From positions 1-64,000 of the forward strand of contig NZ_JAUYNV010000017.1 in assembly GCF_030698125.1 (NCBI RefSeq): a stretch of 64,000 nucleotides of DNA, in the 5' to 3' direction. This DNA comes from Methyloversatilis sp. (GTDB lineage Bacteria; Pseudomonadota; Gammaproteobacteria; Burkholderiales; Rhodocyclaceae). Every line of letters begins with the position of its first letter. Within the stretch, counting starts at the first letter, position 1. Of the stretch, positions 9,613 through 19,119 are shown piece after piece. The notes under the pieces were generated by a model, which worked only from the letters and a program-made list of their open reading frames with translations, was not told the DNA's origin and searched no databases. The translations under genes and the position numbers were made by a program.

Positions 9613-10938
9613 TTGGTCACTGCCGCCCAGCAGCCTGGTCGTAGCGCAAAGTTCGGAGATCTTTGGCGTCGCCTGTGGTTTCTCGCAGGTGCGCTGATTG
9701 TCTATCGACTGGGCGCGCATATACCTGTTCCCGGTATTGACCCTGCGCGTCTTGCCGAGTTGTTCCAGGGGCAGCAGGGCGGCATTCTTGGAGTGTTCAA
9801 CCTTTTCTCCGGCGGCGCTCTTTCGCGATTCACGATTTTTGCCTTGGGGATCATGCCGTACATTTCGGCGTCGATCATCATGCAATTGCTGACGGTTGCC
9901 GTTCCGACGCTTGAAGCGCTCAAGAAGGAAGGTGAAGCCGGACGCAGGAAAATCACGCAGTACACGCGTTATGGAACGCTGGTACTCGCGTTGTTTCAGG
10001 CAATCGGGATTTCGATTGCACTTGAGTCACAGCCGGGGTTGGTGCTTGATCCTGGCATGATGTTCCGATTCGTGACGATCTCTACGCTTGTAACCGGCAC
10101 GATGTTTCTGATGTGGCTGGGCGAACAGATCACCGAACGCGGCGTAGGCAACGGTATTTCGATAATCATTTTTGCAGGTATCGCTGCAGGTCTGCCCGGT
10201 GCAATCGGCGGCTTGCTTGAACTGGTGAACACCGGAGCGATGCATGAACTGACGGCACTGTTCATCGTGGCGCTCGTCATTGCGGTGACAGCGGTTGTTG
10301 TCTTTGTTGAACGTGGCCAGCGCAAGATTCTGGTCAATTACGCAAAGCGTCAGGTGGGTAATAAAGTCTACGGGGGGCAGAGTTCGCATTTGCCTTTGAA
10401 GCTCAACATGGCAGGCGTCATTCCGCCGATTTTCGCGTCGTCGATCATCCTGTTCCCGGCGACGCTGGCCGGATGGTTCGCCACGACCGAAAGCACGCGT
10501 TGGCTCAAGGATCTTGCGGCAACGCTTTCTCCTGGACAGCCGGTGTACGTATTGCTGTACGCGGCTGCGATCGTGTTTTTCTGTTTTTTCTACACGGCGC
10601 TGGTGTTCAACGCGAAAGAAACTGCAGACAACTTGAAGAAAAGCGGCGCCTTTGTGCCCGGTATTCGCCCTGGTGAGCAGACCGCGCGCTACATCGACAA
10701 GATTTTGACGCGTCTTACGCTGGTGGGCGCGGTGTACATCACACTTGTGTGCCTGCTGCCGGAGTTTCTGATCCTGAAATGGAATGTGCCGTTTTATTTC
10801 GGTGGTACGTCGTTGCTGATCATCGTCGTCGTGACAATGGACTTCATGTCGCAGGTTCAGGCCTATGTGATGTCGCATCAGTACGAAAGTTTGTTGAAGA
10901 AAGCAAATTTCCGCGGGACTGGATTCCCGACGCGCTAG
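9613..10938 (+). CDS. secY: Preprotein translocase subunit SecY
   Basis: 441 residues and ten predicted membrane segments. It forms the Sec protein-conducting channel in the inner membrane with SecE and SecG. Recognisable parts are the plug-region [12 protein letters not shown]-like segment near residue 35, the [15 protein letters not shown] segment and the cytoplasmic loop [15 protein letters not shown]. Translation appears to start at a TTG (9613), 6 bp after GGGGAG; no nearer ATG precedes the conserved FGDLWRR start. Its location at the end of the spc operon is normal. Confidence 0.95.
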   Translation: MVTAAQQPGRSAKFGDLWRRLWFLAGALIVYRLGAHIPVPGIDPARLAELFQGQQGGILGVFNLFSGGALSRFTIFALGIMPYISASIIMQLLTVAVPTLEALKKEGEAGRRKITQYTRYGTLVLALFQAIGISIALESQPGLVLDPGMMFRFVTISTLVTGTMFLMWLGEQITERGVGNGISIIIFAGIAAGLPGAIGGLLELVNTGAMHELTALFIVALVIAVTAVVVFVERGQRKILVNYAKRQVGNKVYGGQSSHLPLKLNMAGVIPPIFASSIILFPATLAGWFATTESTRWLKDLAATLSPGQPVYVLLYAAAIVFFCFFYTALVFNAKETADNLKKSGAFVPGIRPGEQTARYIDKILTRLTLVGAVYITLVCLLPEFLILKWNVPFYFGGTSLLIIVVVTMDFMSQVQAYVMSHQYESLLKKANFRGTGFPTR

Positions 10939-10944
10939 GTACTT

Positions 10945-11163
10945 ATGTCCAAGGAAGATGTCATTGAAATGCAGGGGGAAGTTGTTGAAACCCTGCCTAA
11001 TGCGACGTTTCGCGTGAAGCTCGAAAATGGACACGTGGTTCTCGGGCATATTTCCGGAAAGATGAGGATGCATTACATCCGGATTCTTCCCGGAGACAAG
11101 GTAACGGTGCAGCTCACGCCTTATGACCTCACAAAAGGTCGCATCGTGTTTCGCGCCAAGTAA
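10945..11163 (+). CDS. infA: Translation initiation factor IF-1
   Basis: 72 residues forming a single S1/OB domain ([40 protein letters not shown]). IF-1 binds the A site of the 30S subunit during initiation. Length and sequence are canonical. infA between secY and rpmJ is a frequent arrangement in betaproteobacteria and in Gram-positive bacteria, unlike E. coli, where it is elsewhere. Confidence 0.97.
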   Translation: MSKEDVIEMQGEVVETLPNATFRVKLENGHVVLGHISGKMRMHYIRILPGDKVTVQLTPYDLTKGRIVFRAK

Positions 11164-11193
11164 ATCGGCGTTTGGTTCAGCTGGAGAAATAGG

Positions 11194-11307
11194 ATGAAAG
11201 TCCAAGCTTCTGTAAAGCGCGTTTGCCGCAAGTGCAAGGTGATTCGTCGCCACGGGGTTGTGCGTGTCATTTGCGCGGATCCACGTCACAAGCAGCGTCA
11301 AGGTTGA
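11194..11307 (+). CDS. rpmJ: 50S ribosomal protein L36 (zinc type)
   Basis: 37 residues, [19 protein letters not shown] and the ending [14 protein letters not shown]. The zinc ligands C11, C14, C27 and H32 of the C+ form are all present. L36 is a late-assembly protein of the 50S subunit. The start has GGAGAAATAGG upstream. It lies between infA and rpsM. Confidence 0.95.
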   Translation: MKVQASVKRVCRKCKVIRRHGVVRVICADPRHKQRQG

Positions 11308-11333
11308 CGCTTGCTAGTGGTTTTTGATAAAAT
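11304..11333 (+). promoter_or_regulatory. Candidate sigma-70 promoter of the alpha operon
   Basis: TTGACG (11304-11309) and TAAAAT (11328-11333) are separated by 18 bp, just upstream of rpsM, and the -35 overlaps the rpmJ stop codon. The spacer and both hexamers are near consensus. This would allow the rpsM-rpsK-rpsD-rpoA-rplQ genes to be transcribed independently of spc readthrough. Confidence 0.5.
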
Positions 11334-11361
11334 TTAAGGTTTCGCTTTTCGGGGTGACTGC

Positions 11362-11727
11362 ATGGCCCGTATCGCCGGCGTAAACATTCCTAACCACCAG
11401 CACACCGAGATCGCTCTCACCGCGATCTTCGGCGTCGGTCGGTCCCGCTCACAAAAGATCTGTGACGCTGCCGGGGTAACCCGCACCGCCAAGATCAAAG
11501 ACCTCTCGGAGGCCGAAATGGATCGGCTGCGGGAAGAGGTCGGCAAGTTCACGATTGAAGGTGACCTTCGTCGCGAAGTGACGATGAACATCAAGCGCCT
11601 GATGGATCTCGGGTGTTACCGCGGTGTTCGTCATCGTCGCGGCCTGCCGCTTCGTGGACAGCGTACCCGCACGAACGCACGTACCCGCAAGGGACCGCGC
11701 AAGTCGATCTCCGGCGGCAAGAAGTAA
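11362..11727 (+). CDS. rpsM: 30S ribosomal protein S13
   Basis: 121 residues, [20 protein letters not shown], ending in the basic tail with [16 protein letters not shown] that contacts the P-site tRNA. It has the helix-two-turn-helix typical of S13. GGGGTGACTGC precedes the ATG. It is the first gene of the alpha operon. Confidence 0.97.
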   Translation: MARIAGVNIPNHQHTEIALTAIFGVGRSRSQKICDAAGVTRTAKIKDLSEAEMDRLREEVGKFTIEGDLRREVTMNIKRLMDLGCYRGVRHRRGLPLRGQRTRTNARTRKGPRKSISGGKK

Positions 11728-11749
11728 GCGCCGCTAACAGGACACGATC

Positions 11750-12139
11750 ATGGTCAAGAGTGCTGCAAAAGTAAGGAAGAAAGTCAAGAAGAACGTCGCG
11801 GAAGGCATCGCGCACATTCACGCTTCTTTCAATAACACGATCATCACGATCACCGATCGCCAGGGCAATGCCCTGTCGTGGGCCACTTCCGGTGGCGCGG
11901 GCTTCAAAGGCTCACGCAAAAGCACGCCTTTTGCCGCGCAGGTTGCCGCTGAAGCTGCTGGCAAAGTGGCAGTCGAGTGTGGCGTGAAGAATCTGGAAGT
12001 GCGCATCAAGGGGCCTGGTCCCGGTCGCGAGTCGGCTGTGCGTGCGCTCAATGCGCTCGGTATCAAGATTTCGTCGATCACCGATATCACGCCGATCCCG
12101 CACAACGGCTGCCGTCCGCCCAAGCGCCGGCGCATCTGA
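11750..12139 (+). CDS. rpsK: 30S ribosomal protein S11
   Basis: 129 residues ending in [18 protein letters not shown], the signature of S11, which lies on the 30S platform next to the mRNA 3' side and the Shine-Dalgarno helix. The sequence [20 protein letters not shown] is canonical. rpsD follows after 13 bp. Confidence 0.97.
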   Translation: MVKSAAKVRKKVKKNVAEGIAHIHASFNNTIITITDRQGNALSWATSGGAGFKGSRKSTPFAAQVAAEAAGKVAVECGVKNLEVRIKGPGPGRESAVRALNALGIKISSITDITPIPHNGCRPPKRRRI

Positions 12140-12152
12140 GAGGAAGTAGAGA

Positions 12153-12782
12153 ATGGCTCGTAATCTCGACCCGAAATGTCGTCAGTGCCGTCGTGAAGGC
12201 GAAAAGCTCTTCTTGAAGGGCGAAAAGTGCTTCACCGACAAGTGCGCGATCGAACGTCGGTCCTATGCGCCCGGACAGCACGGACAGAAATCCGGTCAGC
12301 GCCTGTCCGGCTTCGGTCAGCAGTTGCGTGAAAAGCAGAAGATTCGCCGCATCTATGGCGTTCTCGAGCGCCAGTTCCGCCGTGTTTACGCGGAAGCCGT
12401 GCGCCGCAAGGGCCAGACTGGCGAAAACATGCTGCAGCTGCTTGAAAGCCGTCTGGACACGGTTGCCTACCGCATGGGTTTCGGCGCATCGCGTGCCGAA
12501 TCGCGCCAGGTGGTGCGTCATAACGGTGTTCTGGTCAATGGCAAGCGCGTGAATATTCCTTCGTACGAAGTGCGTCCGGGCGATGTGGTCGAACTGACCG
12601 AACGCGCAAAGGCCCATCTGCGTTCGAAAGGTGCGCTCGAAGCCCAGGCATCTCGTGGCTTCCCGGACTGGATCGACGTCGATTCCAAGGCGGCTCGCGG
12701 CGTGTTCAAGGCTCTGCCGGCTCGCACCGACCTTCCGTCGACGATCAACGAAAGTTTGGTTGTCGAACTGTATTCCCGCTGA
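12153..12782 (+). CDS. rpsD: 30S ribosomal protein S4 (zinc-binding, four-cysteine form)
   Basis: 209 residues with the S4 RNA-binding domain (about 98-160) and the usual [12 protein letters not shown] end. S4 nucleates 16S assembly and is the alpha operon repressor in E. coli. Cysteines are at 9, 12, 26 and 31 (CRQC...CFTDKC), the spacing of the zinc-binding form known from Thermus S4. E. coli and, as I recall it, Burkholderia S4 lack this set. The rest of the protein is ordinary. Confidence 0.96.
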   Translation: MARNLDPKCRQCRREGEKLFLKGEKCFTDKCAIERRSYAPGQHGQKSGQRLSGFGQQLREKQKIRRIYGVLERQFRRVYAEAVRRKGQTGENMLQLLESRLDTVAYRMGFGASRAESRQVVRHNGVLVNGKRVNIPSYEVRPGDVVELTERAKAHLRSKGALEAQASRGFPDWIDVDSKAARGVFKALPARTDLPSTINESLVVELYSR

Positions 12783-12824
12783 TCGCGTGTGCGATCAGCT
12801 CGCTGACGTCACTGAGGACTGCAG

Positions 12825-13802
12825 ATGCAAAGCAATGCTCTCTTGAAACCGCGCATCATTGACGTACAAAATCTTTCACCGGCTCACGCACGTGTTGTGA
12901 TGGAGCCGTTCGAGCGCGGATTCGGGCACACGCTGGGCAACGCGCTCCGCCGCATTCTCCTGTCGTCCATGCCCGGCTTCGCGCCGACTGAAGTGCAGAT
13001 CGAAGGTGTACTGCACGAGTATTCGACGCTCGATGGTGTTCGTGAGGACGTGGTCGACATCCTGCTGAACCTGAAGGGTGTCGTACTCAAGCTTCACAAC
13101 CGCTCGGAGGCCTACCTGCGCCTGTCGAAAACCGGCGAGGGTGTCGTGACCGCTGGTGATATAGAAGTCACGCACGACGTCGAAATCGTCAATCCGGAAC
13201 ACGTCATCGCCCACGTTGCACCGGGCGGCAAGCTCGAGCTTCAGTTCAAGATCGAGCAAGGTCGCGGTTATGTTCCGGGTACGTTGCGTCAACACACGTC
13301 GGAAAGCAAGGCGATTGGCCACATCCTGCTGGATGCTAGTTTCAGCCCGGTTCGTCGTGTGAGCTACTCGGTCGAGTCGGCGCGTGTCGAACAGCGCACT
13401 GACCTTGATCGTCTGGTGATGGACGTTGAAACCAACGGTGCTGTAGAGCCTGAAGAAGCGGTTCGCTACGCGGCACGCGTGCTGGTGGATCAGCTGTCGA
13501 TCTTCGCCGAGCTGGAAGGTACGGCGCCGGCTGTCGAAGCGCGTCGTCCGGCGCAGATCGATCCGATCCTGCTGCGTCCGGTGGATGATCTGGAATTGAC
13601 GGTTCGCTCTGCGAACTGCCTGAAGGCCGAGAACATCTACTACATCGGCGATCTGATACAGCGCACGGAGAATGAGTTGCTGAAGACCCCGAATCTGGGT
13701 CGCAAGTCGCTCAACGAGATCAAGGAAGTGCTTGCTTCGCGCGGCTTGACGCTGGGTATGAAGCTCGAGAACTGGCCGCCGGCTGGTCTCGATCGGGGTT
13801 GA
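12825..13802 (+). CDS. rpoA: RNA polymerase alpha subunit
   Basis: 325 residues. The N-terminal dimerisation domain (about 1-230, with [20 protein letters not shown]) initiates polymerase assembly. The C-terminal domain (about 245-310, [38 protein letters not shown]) binds UP elements and activators. Length and both domains are normal. It lies between rpsD and rplQ, as is usual. Confidence 0.98.
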   Translation: MQSNALLKPRIIDVQNLSPAHARVVMEPFERGFGHTLGNALRRILLSSMPGFAPTEVQIEGVLHEYSTLDGVREDVVDILLNLKGVVLKLHNRSEAYLRLSKTGEGVVTAGDIEVTHDVEIVNPEHVIAHVAPGGKLELQFKIEQGRGYVPGTLRQHTSESKAIGHILLDASFSPVRRVSYSVESARVEQRTDLDRLVMDVETNGAVEPEEAVRYAARVLVDQLSIFAELEGTAPAVEARRPAQIDPILLRPVDDLELTVRSANCLKAENIYYIGDLIQRTENELLKTPNLGRKSLNEIKEVLASRGLTLGMKLENWPPAGLDRG

Positions 13803-13884
13803 GCCCCAGCCGGGTCCGCCCGGTCACAATATGAACCGGCCACTTGCCTGACCCGCGGTGGCCGCATAATTTTACGGAGTCATC

Positions 13885-14277
13885 ATGCGTCATCGTAACG
13901 GTCTTAGAAAACTCAATCGCACCAGCTCGCATCGCGAAGCGATGTTTCGCAACATGGCGGTTTCTCTGCTTCGTCATGAAGCGATCAAGACCACCGTGCC
14001 GAAGGCCAAGGAGCTGCGTCGCGTCGTTGAGCCGCTGATCAATCTCGGCAAGACGCCCAATCTGTCGAACCGCCGCCTCGCTTTTTCGCGCCTGCGCGAT
14101 CGTGAAGTTGTGTGCAAGATTTTCGACGTGCTCGGCCCGCGCTACGCGACCCGCAACGGTGGCTATCTCAGCATTCTGAAGATGGGCTTCCGCCAGGGCG
14201 ACAACGCGCCGATGGCGTTTGTGCAGCTCATGGATCGTCCTGACGACAGCGTCGAGGCTGTTGAAGTCGCCGAGTAA
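13885..14277 (+). CDS. rplQ: 50S ribosomal protein L17
   Basis: 130 residues, [20 protein letters not shown], the canonical L17 start. L17 lies near the exit tunnel on the solvent face. It is the last gene of the ribosomal block, 82 bp after rpoA, and is followed directly by a strong terminator. Confidence 0.97.
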   Translation: MRHRNGLRKLNRTSSHREAMFRNMAVSLLRHEAIKTTVPKAKELRRVVEPLINLGKTPNLSNRRLAFSRLRDREVVCKIFDVLGPRYATRNGGYLSILKMGFRQGDNAPMAFVQLMDRPDDSVEAVEVAE

Positions 14278-14301
14278 GTTCGTGCGTTCCCCAATAGAAA
14301 G

Positions 14302-14325
14302 GCCTCGCTCAGCGAGGCTTTTTTA
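14302..14325 (+). terminator. Rho-independent terminator after rplQ
   Basis: GCCTCGC (14302-14308), loop TCA, GCGAGGC (14312-14318), then a run of T to 14324. It ends the alpha operon 25 bp after the rplQ stop and separates it from the leftward cobA gene. Confidence 0.9.
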
Positions 14326-14355
14326 TTTCTGTCGCTGGGGGAATTGAAAGGTGAA

Positions 14356-15168
14356 TCAGGCTGCGTTCGGAGCGTGCCGCGAAAGCGGCGCGAATTGATC
14401 GATCCGTTGCGCCAGCACTTCCCGGAACACTTCACCCAGCATGACCAATACCGCGCCTTCCGGAGGACCTTCCGTACCGAGCAGTTCCGATACCGGCTGT
14501 GCCGCGAGCTCGGACAAGGTGGTCAAACATTCGCGTGACGACGGAAGGCTGGCGTTTTCGATGATCGCAACGGGAGTGTCGGGGGCGCGTCCGTATTCCA
14601 TCAGTTCACGGGCAATGGCCATCGATTCGTGCGAAGCCATATACAGTGCCAATGTCGGCACATCGGCATTGGCACGCAGCGCCTGCGACGGGTTTTCGCC
14701 TGCGCCCGCGCGCGGTGTAAGCAAGGCGACGCTGCGCGACAGGCCACGCCGCGTCAACGAAACCCGCAGTTGAGCGCAGGCGGCACTTGCAGCCGTGATG
14801 CCGGGCACCACTTCATAATCAATGCCGGCTTCGGCGAGTGCATCCATTTCTTCCTGCGCCCGGCCGAACAACATCGGATCGCCCCCCTTGAGGCGAACTA
14901 CCACAGCGTTCGTGCGTGCTGCATGCACCAGCTGATGGTTGATGAAGCGTTGTGCCGTCGAATGCCGGCCGCAGCGTTTGCCAACCGGGATACGCTTCGC
15001 CCGGCTAGCGAGCGCCAACACATCTTCCCCGATCAGCGCGTCGTGCAGCACGACATCGGCTTCGGCAAGCAGCTTTGCGGCGCGCAGCGTCAGCAGATCC
15101 GCCGCACCCGGGCCGGCGCCTACCAGCCACACCTTGCCGGGCAGATGCGCGTCAGTCGCCTTTGACAT
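14356..15168 (-). CDS. cobA: Uroporphyrinogen-III C-methyltransferase (SUMT)
   Basis: 270 residues from the ATG at 15168, which has AAGGAG about 10 bp upstream. It makes precorrin-2 from uroporphyrinogen III with two SAM, on the way to sirohaem. Motifs include VWLVGAGPGAADLLTLRA near the N-terminus, VVRLKGGDPMLFGRAQEE and VVPGITAASAACA, typical of the tetrapyrrole methylase family. The single-domain length means it lacks the CysG dehydrogenase/ferrochelatase half. As the last gene of the sulfite-reductase operon (17-bp overlap with cysH) it presumably supplies sirohaem to CysI. Confidence 0.92.
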   Translation of the reverse strand: MSKATDAHLPGKVWLVGAGPGAADLLTLRAAKLLAEADVVLHDALIGEDVLALASRAKRIPVGKRCGRHSTAQRFINHQLVHAARTNAVVVRLKGGDPMLFGRAQEEMDALAEAGIDYEVVPGITAASAACAQLRVSLTRRGLSRSVALLTPRAGAGENPSQALRANADVPTLALYMASHESMAIARELMEYGRAPDTPVAIIENASLPSSRECLTTLSELAAQPVSELLGTEGPPEGAVLVMLGEVFREVLAQRIDQFAPLSRHAPNAA

Positions 15169-15880
15169 GCAGGCCGCACTCCTTGCTGTCAGGGTTTTCC
15201 CACCACCAGCGCCCCGCGCGGATGTCTTCGCCGGGCGAAATTGCACGCGTACAGGGCTGGCAGCCGATGCTGGGGAAGAACTGTTCGTGCAGCGCGTTGT
15301 ACGGCACCCCCTCGGTCTGGATGTAAACCCACACCTCGCGCTCGGTCCAGTCGGAAAGCGGGTTGAATTTCTCTATACCGTACGACTCGTCGAACTCGCG
15401 CAGCGGCAGATCCGCGCGCGTGGTCGACTGTTGCGCACGCATGCCGGTGATCCAGGCCTTCTTGCCGGCCAGAGCACGCTTCAGTGGCTCGACCTTGCGC
15501 ATGCCGCAGCAGGCCTTGCGCAGTTCGACCGAGTCATAGAAGGCGTTGATGCCGTGCTTGCGCACGTATTCCTCCACCGCCTCATGGCGCGGAAACCAGG
15601 TGACCGGGTGTGCGCCATAGTGCTTCTCGGCCTTCTCCATCAGGTCGTAGGTTTCAGCAGGCAGCCGGCCGGTGTCGAGGGTGAAAATTTCGATGTTGAT
15701 GTCGTGCCTCTGAATGAGGTCGGTCAGCAGCATGTCCTCGGCGCCCATGCTGCTCGCAAAGCCGATCGGCTGAAACTCGGCGGCGGCACGCCGCAGCCGG
15801 TCAATCGCTGCCGTTGTCTTTTCGGCCACCTTCACGCGCAGCGCATCGGTCACGTTCGGGTGGATCATCGGATTACTCAT
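15152..15880 (-). CDS. cysH: Adenylyl-sulfate (APS) reductase, Fe-S type
   Basis: 242 residues of the PAPS/APS reductase family, reducing activated sulfate to sulfite with thioredoxin. The CC pair in ELRKACCGMRKVEPL and the CQPC pair in FFPSIGCQPCTR are the [4Fe-4S] ligands that mark the APS-specific type. The catalytic ECGLH is 5 residues from the C-terminus. It overlaps both its neighbours (DUF934 gene by 4 bp, cobA by 17 bp), as in one operon. The nucleotide-binding SSMGAEDMLL segment is near residue 45. Confidence 0.93.
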   Translation of the reverse strand: MSNPMIHPNVTDALRVKVAEKTTAAIDRLRRAAAEFQPIGFASSMGAEDMLLTDLIQRHDINIEIFTLDTGRLPAETYDLMEKAEKHYGAHPVTWFPRHEAVEEYVRKHGINAFYDSVELRKACCGMRKVEPLKRALAGKKAWITGMRAQQSTTRADLPLREFDESYGIEKFNPLSDWTEREVWVYIQTEGVPYNALHEQFFPSIGCQPCTRAISPGEDIRAGRWWWENPDSKECGLHVKGD

Positions 15881-16491
15881 GCGCCAGCTCCCGGCGCTGC
15901 ACGCCGTCGAAACACTGGTGGTTGGCCGTCGGTCGAGGTCTGGTACGGCGTCGTGAAGTCCTTCAGTGCGCCGATGCAGCGCTCTGCCTTCTGATCGGCG
16001 CGCAGCAGATAGGCGTCAAAGCCGCAGCGATGGAAGAAAAACATCTGGTCGCGCAGCACGTCGCCAAGCGCCCGCAACTCGTTCCGGTAGCCGAATCGGG
16101 TGCGCAGGATGAAGGCGATCGAGTAACCGCGGCCGTCGATGAACTTCGGGAAGTTCACGCCGATCAGCGGCAGTCTGTTCAAGTTCCCGCCCAGACTTTC
16201 TGCCAGCTCGGCAGGCTCTTCATGGCTGTCCAGCCAGACGCCGATCTCGCCGTCGTCGGCGCGGGTAGCCAGTTCGTCGCGACGGCGGAGCCACACCGAC
16301 AGCGGCAGCAGCACCTTGCCAGCGGGAATGTCGCAGGCGGAAATCACGTCGTCCGACGCCGCCGGCTCACCGGTAAGCTTGAACAGCACCACCTTGCCGG
16401 CCGACTTGCGCACCGGTTCATTCGTCTCGGGCAGCCGCACCCAGGTCCAGTCGTCGGCCACCACTTCGGTGCCGCGGATCAGTTCAGCCAT
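15877..16491 (-). CDS. DUF934 family sulfite-reductase-associated protein
   Basis: 204 residues, MAELIRGTEVVADDWTWVRL, matching the DUF934 family by its core (GVNFPKFIDGRGYSIAFILR). Its biochemical role is not established. It is found next to sulfite reductase and CysH in many proteobacteria, and here it overlaps cysI by 8 bp and cysH by 4 bp. That context suggests an accessory or electron-transfer role in sulfite reduction, which is inference. No cofactor motif or membrane segment is visible. Confidence 0.85.
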   Translation of the reverse strand: MAELIRGTEVVADDWTWVRLPETNEPVRKSAGKVVLFKLTGEPAASDDVISACDIPAGKVLLPLSVWLRRRDELATRADDGEIGVWLDSHEEPAELAESLGGNLNRLPLIGVNFPKFIDGRGYSIAFILRTRFGYRNELRALGDVLRDQMFFFHRCGFDAYLLRADQKAERCIGALKDFTTPYQTSTDGQPPVFRRRAAPGAGA

Positions 16492-18166
16492 GAGTCACCT
16501 CGGCCTTCTTCGTGGGTTCGCCATAGACGCGTGCCTTGAATGGCGCCATGCCAATCCGCCGTACGGTATCGATGAAGCGCTCTTCCGGGGTGCGTTGTTC
16601 GACGTAGGTCTCGACCAGCTTCGTGACGACGCCCGGCACTTCTTCGGCCGCGAACGACGGGCCGATGACATCGCCGAGCGATGTCAGGTTGCCCTGCGAA
16701 CCGCCGATCGACACCTGGTACCACTCGGACCCGGTCTTGTCGACGCCCAGAATGCCGATGTGACCGACGTGGTGATGCCCACATGAATTCATGCAGCCGG
16801 AAATGTTCAATTCCAGATCGCCGACGTCGTACAGGTAGTCGAGGTTTTCAAATGCCTCCTGGATCGCCTGCGCGATCGGGATCGACTTAGCGTTGGCCAG
16901 CGAGCAGAAGTCACCGCCCGGGCAGCAGATGATGTCCGTCAGCAGCCCGATGTTCGGCGTCGCGAGTCCGTGCGCGCGGGCGCCCAGCCACAGTTCGTAC
17001 AGGTCGGCCAGCGCGACGTCGGCCAGCACCACATTCTGTTCGTGCGATACACGCAGTTCGCCGAAGCTGTAGCGGTCTGCCAGATCGGCCAGCGCATCCA
17101 TCTGCTCACAGGAAATGTCACCCGGCGCGACACCGGTCGGTTTCAGCGACAGCGTCACCGCGCGGTAGCCCGGCCGCTTGTGGCCGCGCACGCAGCGCGA
17201 CACCCAGCGGGCGAAAGCAGGGTCGGACGCGCGCTTTGCATCGAAGCCTGCGTCGGTTGCCGGGCGGAGCGGTGCGTCCGGATCGGTGAATGCGGCGCTC
17301 GCGCGGTCCAGTTCGGCCTGCGTCACGGTAGCGATGCCGTCACGCTCCAGTTGCCACTCCTCATCCACCTGTCGGGCGAACGTTTCCGCGCCGATGGCCT
17401 TCACCAGAATCTTGATGCGGGCCTTGTAGGCGTTGTCACGACGACCGTAGCGGTTGTACACGCGAAGCACGGCGTCGAGATAGGTCGGCAGGTGTTGCCA
17501 TGGCAGAGCGTCATGGATGACGCTGCCCAGTATCGGCGTCCGGCCCATGCCACCACCGACGATGACGCGGGCCAGCACCTCGCCCTTATCGTCGCGATAC
17601 AGCTGCAGGCCGACATCGTGCGCGTAGGTCACGGCACGGTCTTCCAGCGTGCCGCTGACGGCGATCTTGAACTTGCGCGGCAGGAAGGCAAACTCCGGGT
17701 GGAAAGTCGACCACTGGCGGAGGACTTCGCAATAAGGCCGCGGGTCAACGATCTCGTCCGGCGCGACACCAGCGAACGGGTCGGTCGTGATGTTGCGGAT
17801 GCAGTTGCCGGATGTCTGGATGGCGTGCATTTCCACCGTGGCCAGTTCGGCGAGGATGTCACCCGTATCTTCCAGCTTCGGCCAGTTGAACTGCATGTTC
17901 TGCCGGGTCGAGAAGTGGCCGTAGCCGCGGTCGTAGCGCCGACCGATATCGGACAGTTTACGCAACTGGGTGCTCGACAGCATGCCGTACGGAATGGCGA
18001 CGCGCAGCATCGGCGCGTGGCGCTGGATGTACAGGCCGTTCTGCAGCCGCAGCGGCCGGAATTCGTCGTCCGACAGCTCACCGGCGAGGTTGCGCTGCAA
18101 CTGGTCCCGGTACTGCGCGACACGCTCGAGCACCAGCGTGTGGTCGTATTCGTCGTAGCGATACAT
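16484..18166 (-). CDS. cysI: Sulfite (nitrite/sulfite) reductase haemoprotein
   Basis: 560 residues of the sirohaem/[4Fe-4S] reductase family, reducing sulfite to sulfide. The C-terminal half has both cysteine pairs that bind the coupled cofactor: CCPGGDFCSLANAKS (about 430) and ISGCMNSCGHHHVGHIG (about 470). The N-terminal ferredoxin-like half contains GYGHFSTRQNMQFNWP. No flavoprotein subunit CysJ is nearby, so electrons probably come from ferredoxin or an unlinked reductase. Its genomic partners (cysH, cobA) favour sulfite over nitrite as substrate. Confidence 0.92.
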   Translation of the reverse strand: MYRYDEYDHTLVLERVAQYRDQLQRNLAGELSDDEFRPLRLQNGLYIQRHAPMLRVAIPYGMLSSTQLRKLSDIGRRYDRGYGHFSTRQNMQFNWPKLEDTGDILAELATVEMHAIQTSGNCIRNITTDPFAGVAPDEIVDPRPYCEVLRQWSTFHPEFAFLPRKFKIAVSGTLEDRAVTYAHDVGLQLYRDDKGEVLARVIVGGGMGRTPILGSVIHDALPWQHLPTYLDAVLRVYNRYGRRDNAYKARIKILVKAIGAETFARQVDEEWQLERDGIATVTQAELDRASAAFTDPDAPLRPATDAGFDAKRASDPAFARWVSRCVRGHKRPGYRAVTLSLKPTGVAPGDISCEQMDALADLADRYSFGELRVSHEQNVVLADVALADLYELWLGARAHGLATPNIGLLTDIICCPGGDFCSLANAKSIPIAQAIQEAFENLDYLYDVGDLELNISGCMNSCGHHHVGHIGILGVDKTGSEWYQVSIGGSQGNLTSLGDVIGPSFAAEEVPGVVTKLVETYVEQRTPEERFIDTVRRIGMAPFKARVYGEPTKKAEVTHG

Positions 18167-18224
18167 GGATGCGATCTTCCGTCCGTCGGCGCCCGCCGGC
18201 AGGCCGGGTCACCATGTCAATTAT

Positions 18225-19010
18225 TCAGCCTAGAAGGTTCAGGCTCAGCTTGCCGCCAATGCCGAACAGCATGGTCGCCAGCAGCGGTCTAAGAAAACGC
18301 TCCGGCAGGCGCGCCGCGACCTGGCTGCCGATCGCGATGCCGGGCAGCGAACCGATCAGCAGCGCGCCCAGCAGCGCCCAATCGACGTTGCCGAGCCACC
18401 AGTGACCGAGACCGGCCACCAGCGTGAGCGGCACGGCGTGGGCGATGTCGCTGCCGACAATGCGCACCGCCGACAGGCGCGGGTAAAGGAATACCAGCAC
18501 TGCTGTACCCAGTGCGCCGGCACCGACCGAAGAGATCGTGACGAGTACGCCGAGTATCGCCCCCGTGCCCACCGTCAGCGCGCGCAGATTGCGTTCGCGC
18601 CACTCACGGATGCCTGGTCGTTCGGCCACTGCCTGCAGCCGCTTGCGAAACAGCAATGCGCAGGCCGTCAGCACAAGCGCAATCCCGAGCGTACCGCTGA
18701 TGATCGACGCACTGCCATAGGCTGAGCGGGAATGCGTCGATAACCACCATAGCGTCACTGCTGCCGCCGGCACGCTGCCGGCGCCCAGACCGGTCACGAT
18801 GCGCCAGTCAACGGTCTGGTTGCGCCCATGCACCAGTGCTCCACCGGCCTTGGTCAACGCGGCGTACAACAGGTCGGTGCCGACGGCTACCGCGGGGTGG
18901 ATGCCGAAAAGCAACACCAGCAGCGGTGTCATCAGCGAGCCGCCGCCCACACCGGTCAGTCCGACGACGGCGCCGACGAAAAAACCGGCAATGGAATAGC
19001 CGAACTCCAT
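18225..19010 (-). CDS. TauE/SafE family sulfite/sulfate-linked permease
   Basis: 261 residues, about eight hydrophobic segments, with the family's duplicated Gly-rich motif (VVGLTGVGGGSLMTPLLV near residue 20 and VTISSVGAGALGTAVLVF near 155). TauE/SafE proteins export or import sulfite, sulfonates and related anions. It is the first gene of the operon with cysI, 58 bp upstream of it, and divergent from the CysB-type regulator. A role in sulfate uptake or sulfite efflux during assimilation is inferred from this context. Confidence 0.85.
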   Translation of the reverse strand: MEFGYSIAGFFVGAVVGLTGVGGGSLMTPLLVLLFGIHPAVAVGTDLLYAALTKAGGALVHGRNQTVDWRIVTGLGAGSVPAAAVTLWWLSTHSRSAYGSASIISGTLGIALVLTACALLFRKRLQAVAERPGIREWRERNLRALTVGTGAILGVLVTISSVGAGALGTAVLVFLYPRLSAVRIVGSDIAHAVPLTLVAGLGHWWLGNVDWALLGALLIGSLPGIAIGSQVAARLPERFLRPLLATMLFGIGGKLSLNLLG

Positions 19011-19119
19011 ATGTGTATAGGAACAAGCACGCGGGAAGTGCGCAGCTTAGTTCGACAGCAAGATAATCGGAAATGCTTTGAAGTAAGATTCAAATCACTT
19101 CCAGTGCTAAAGGCCGCCC

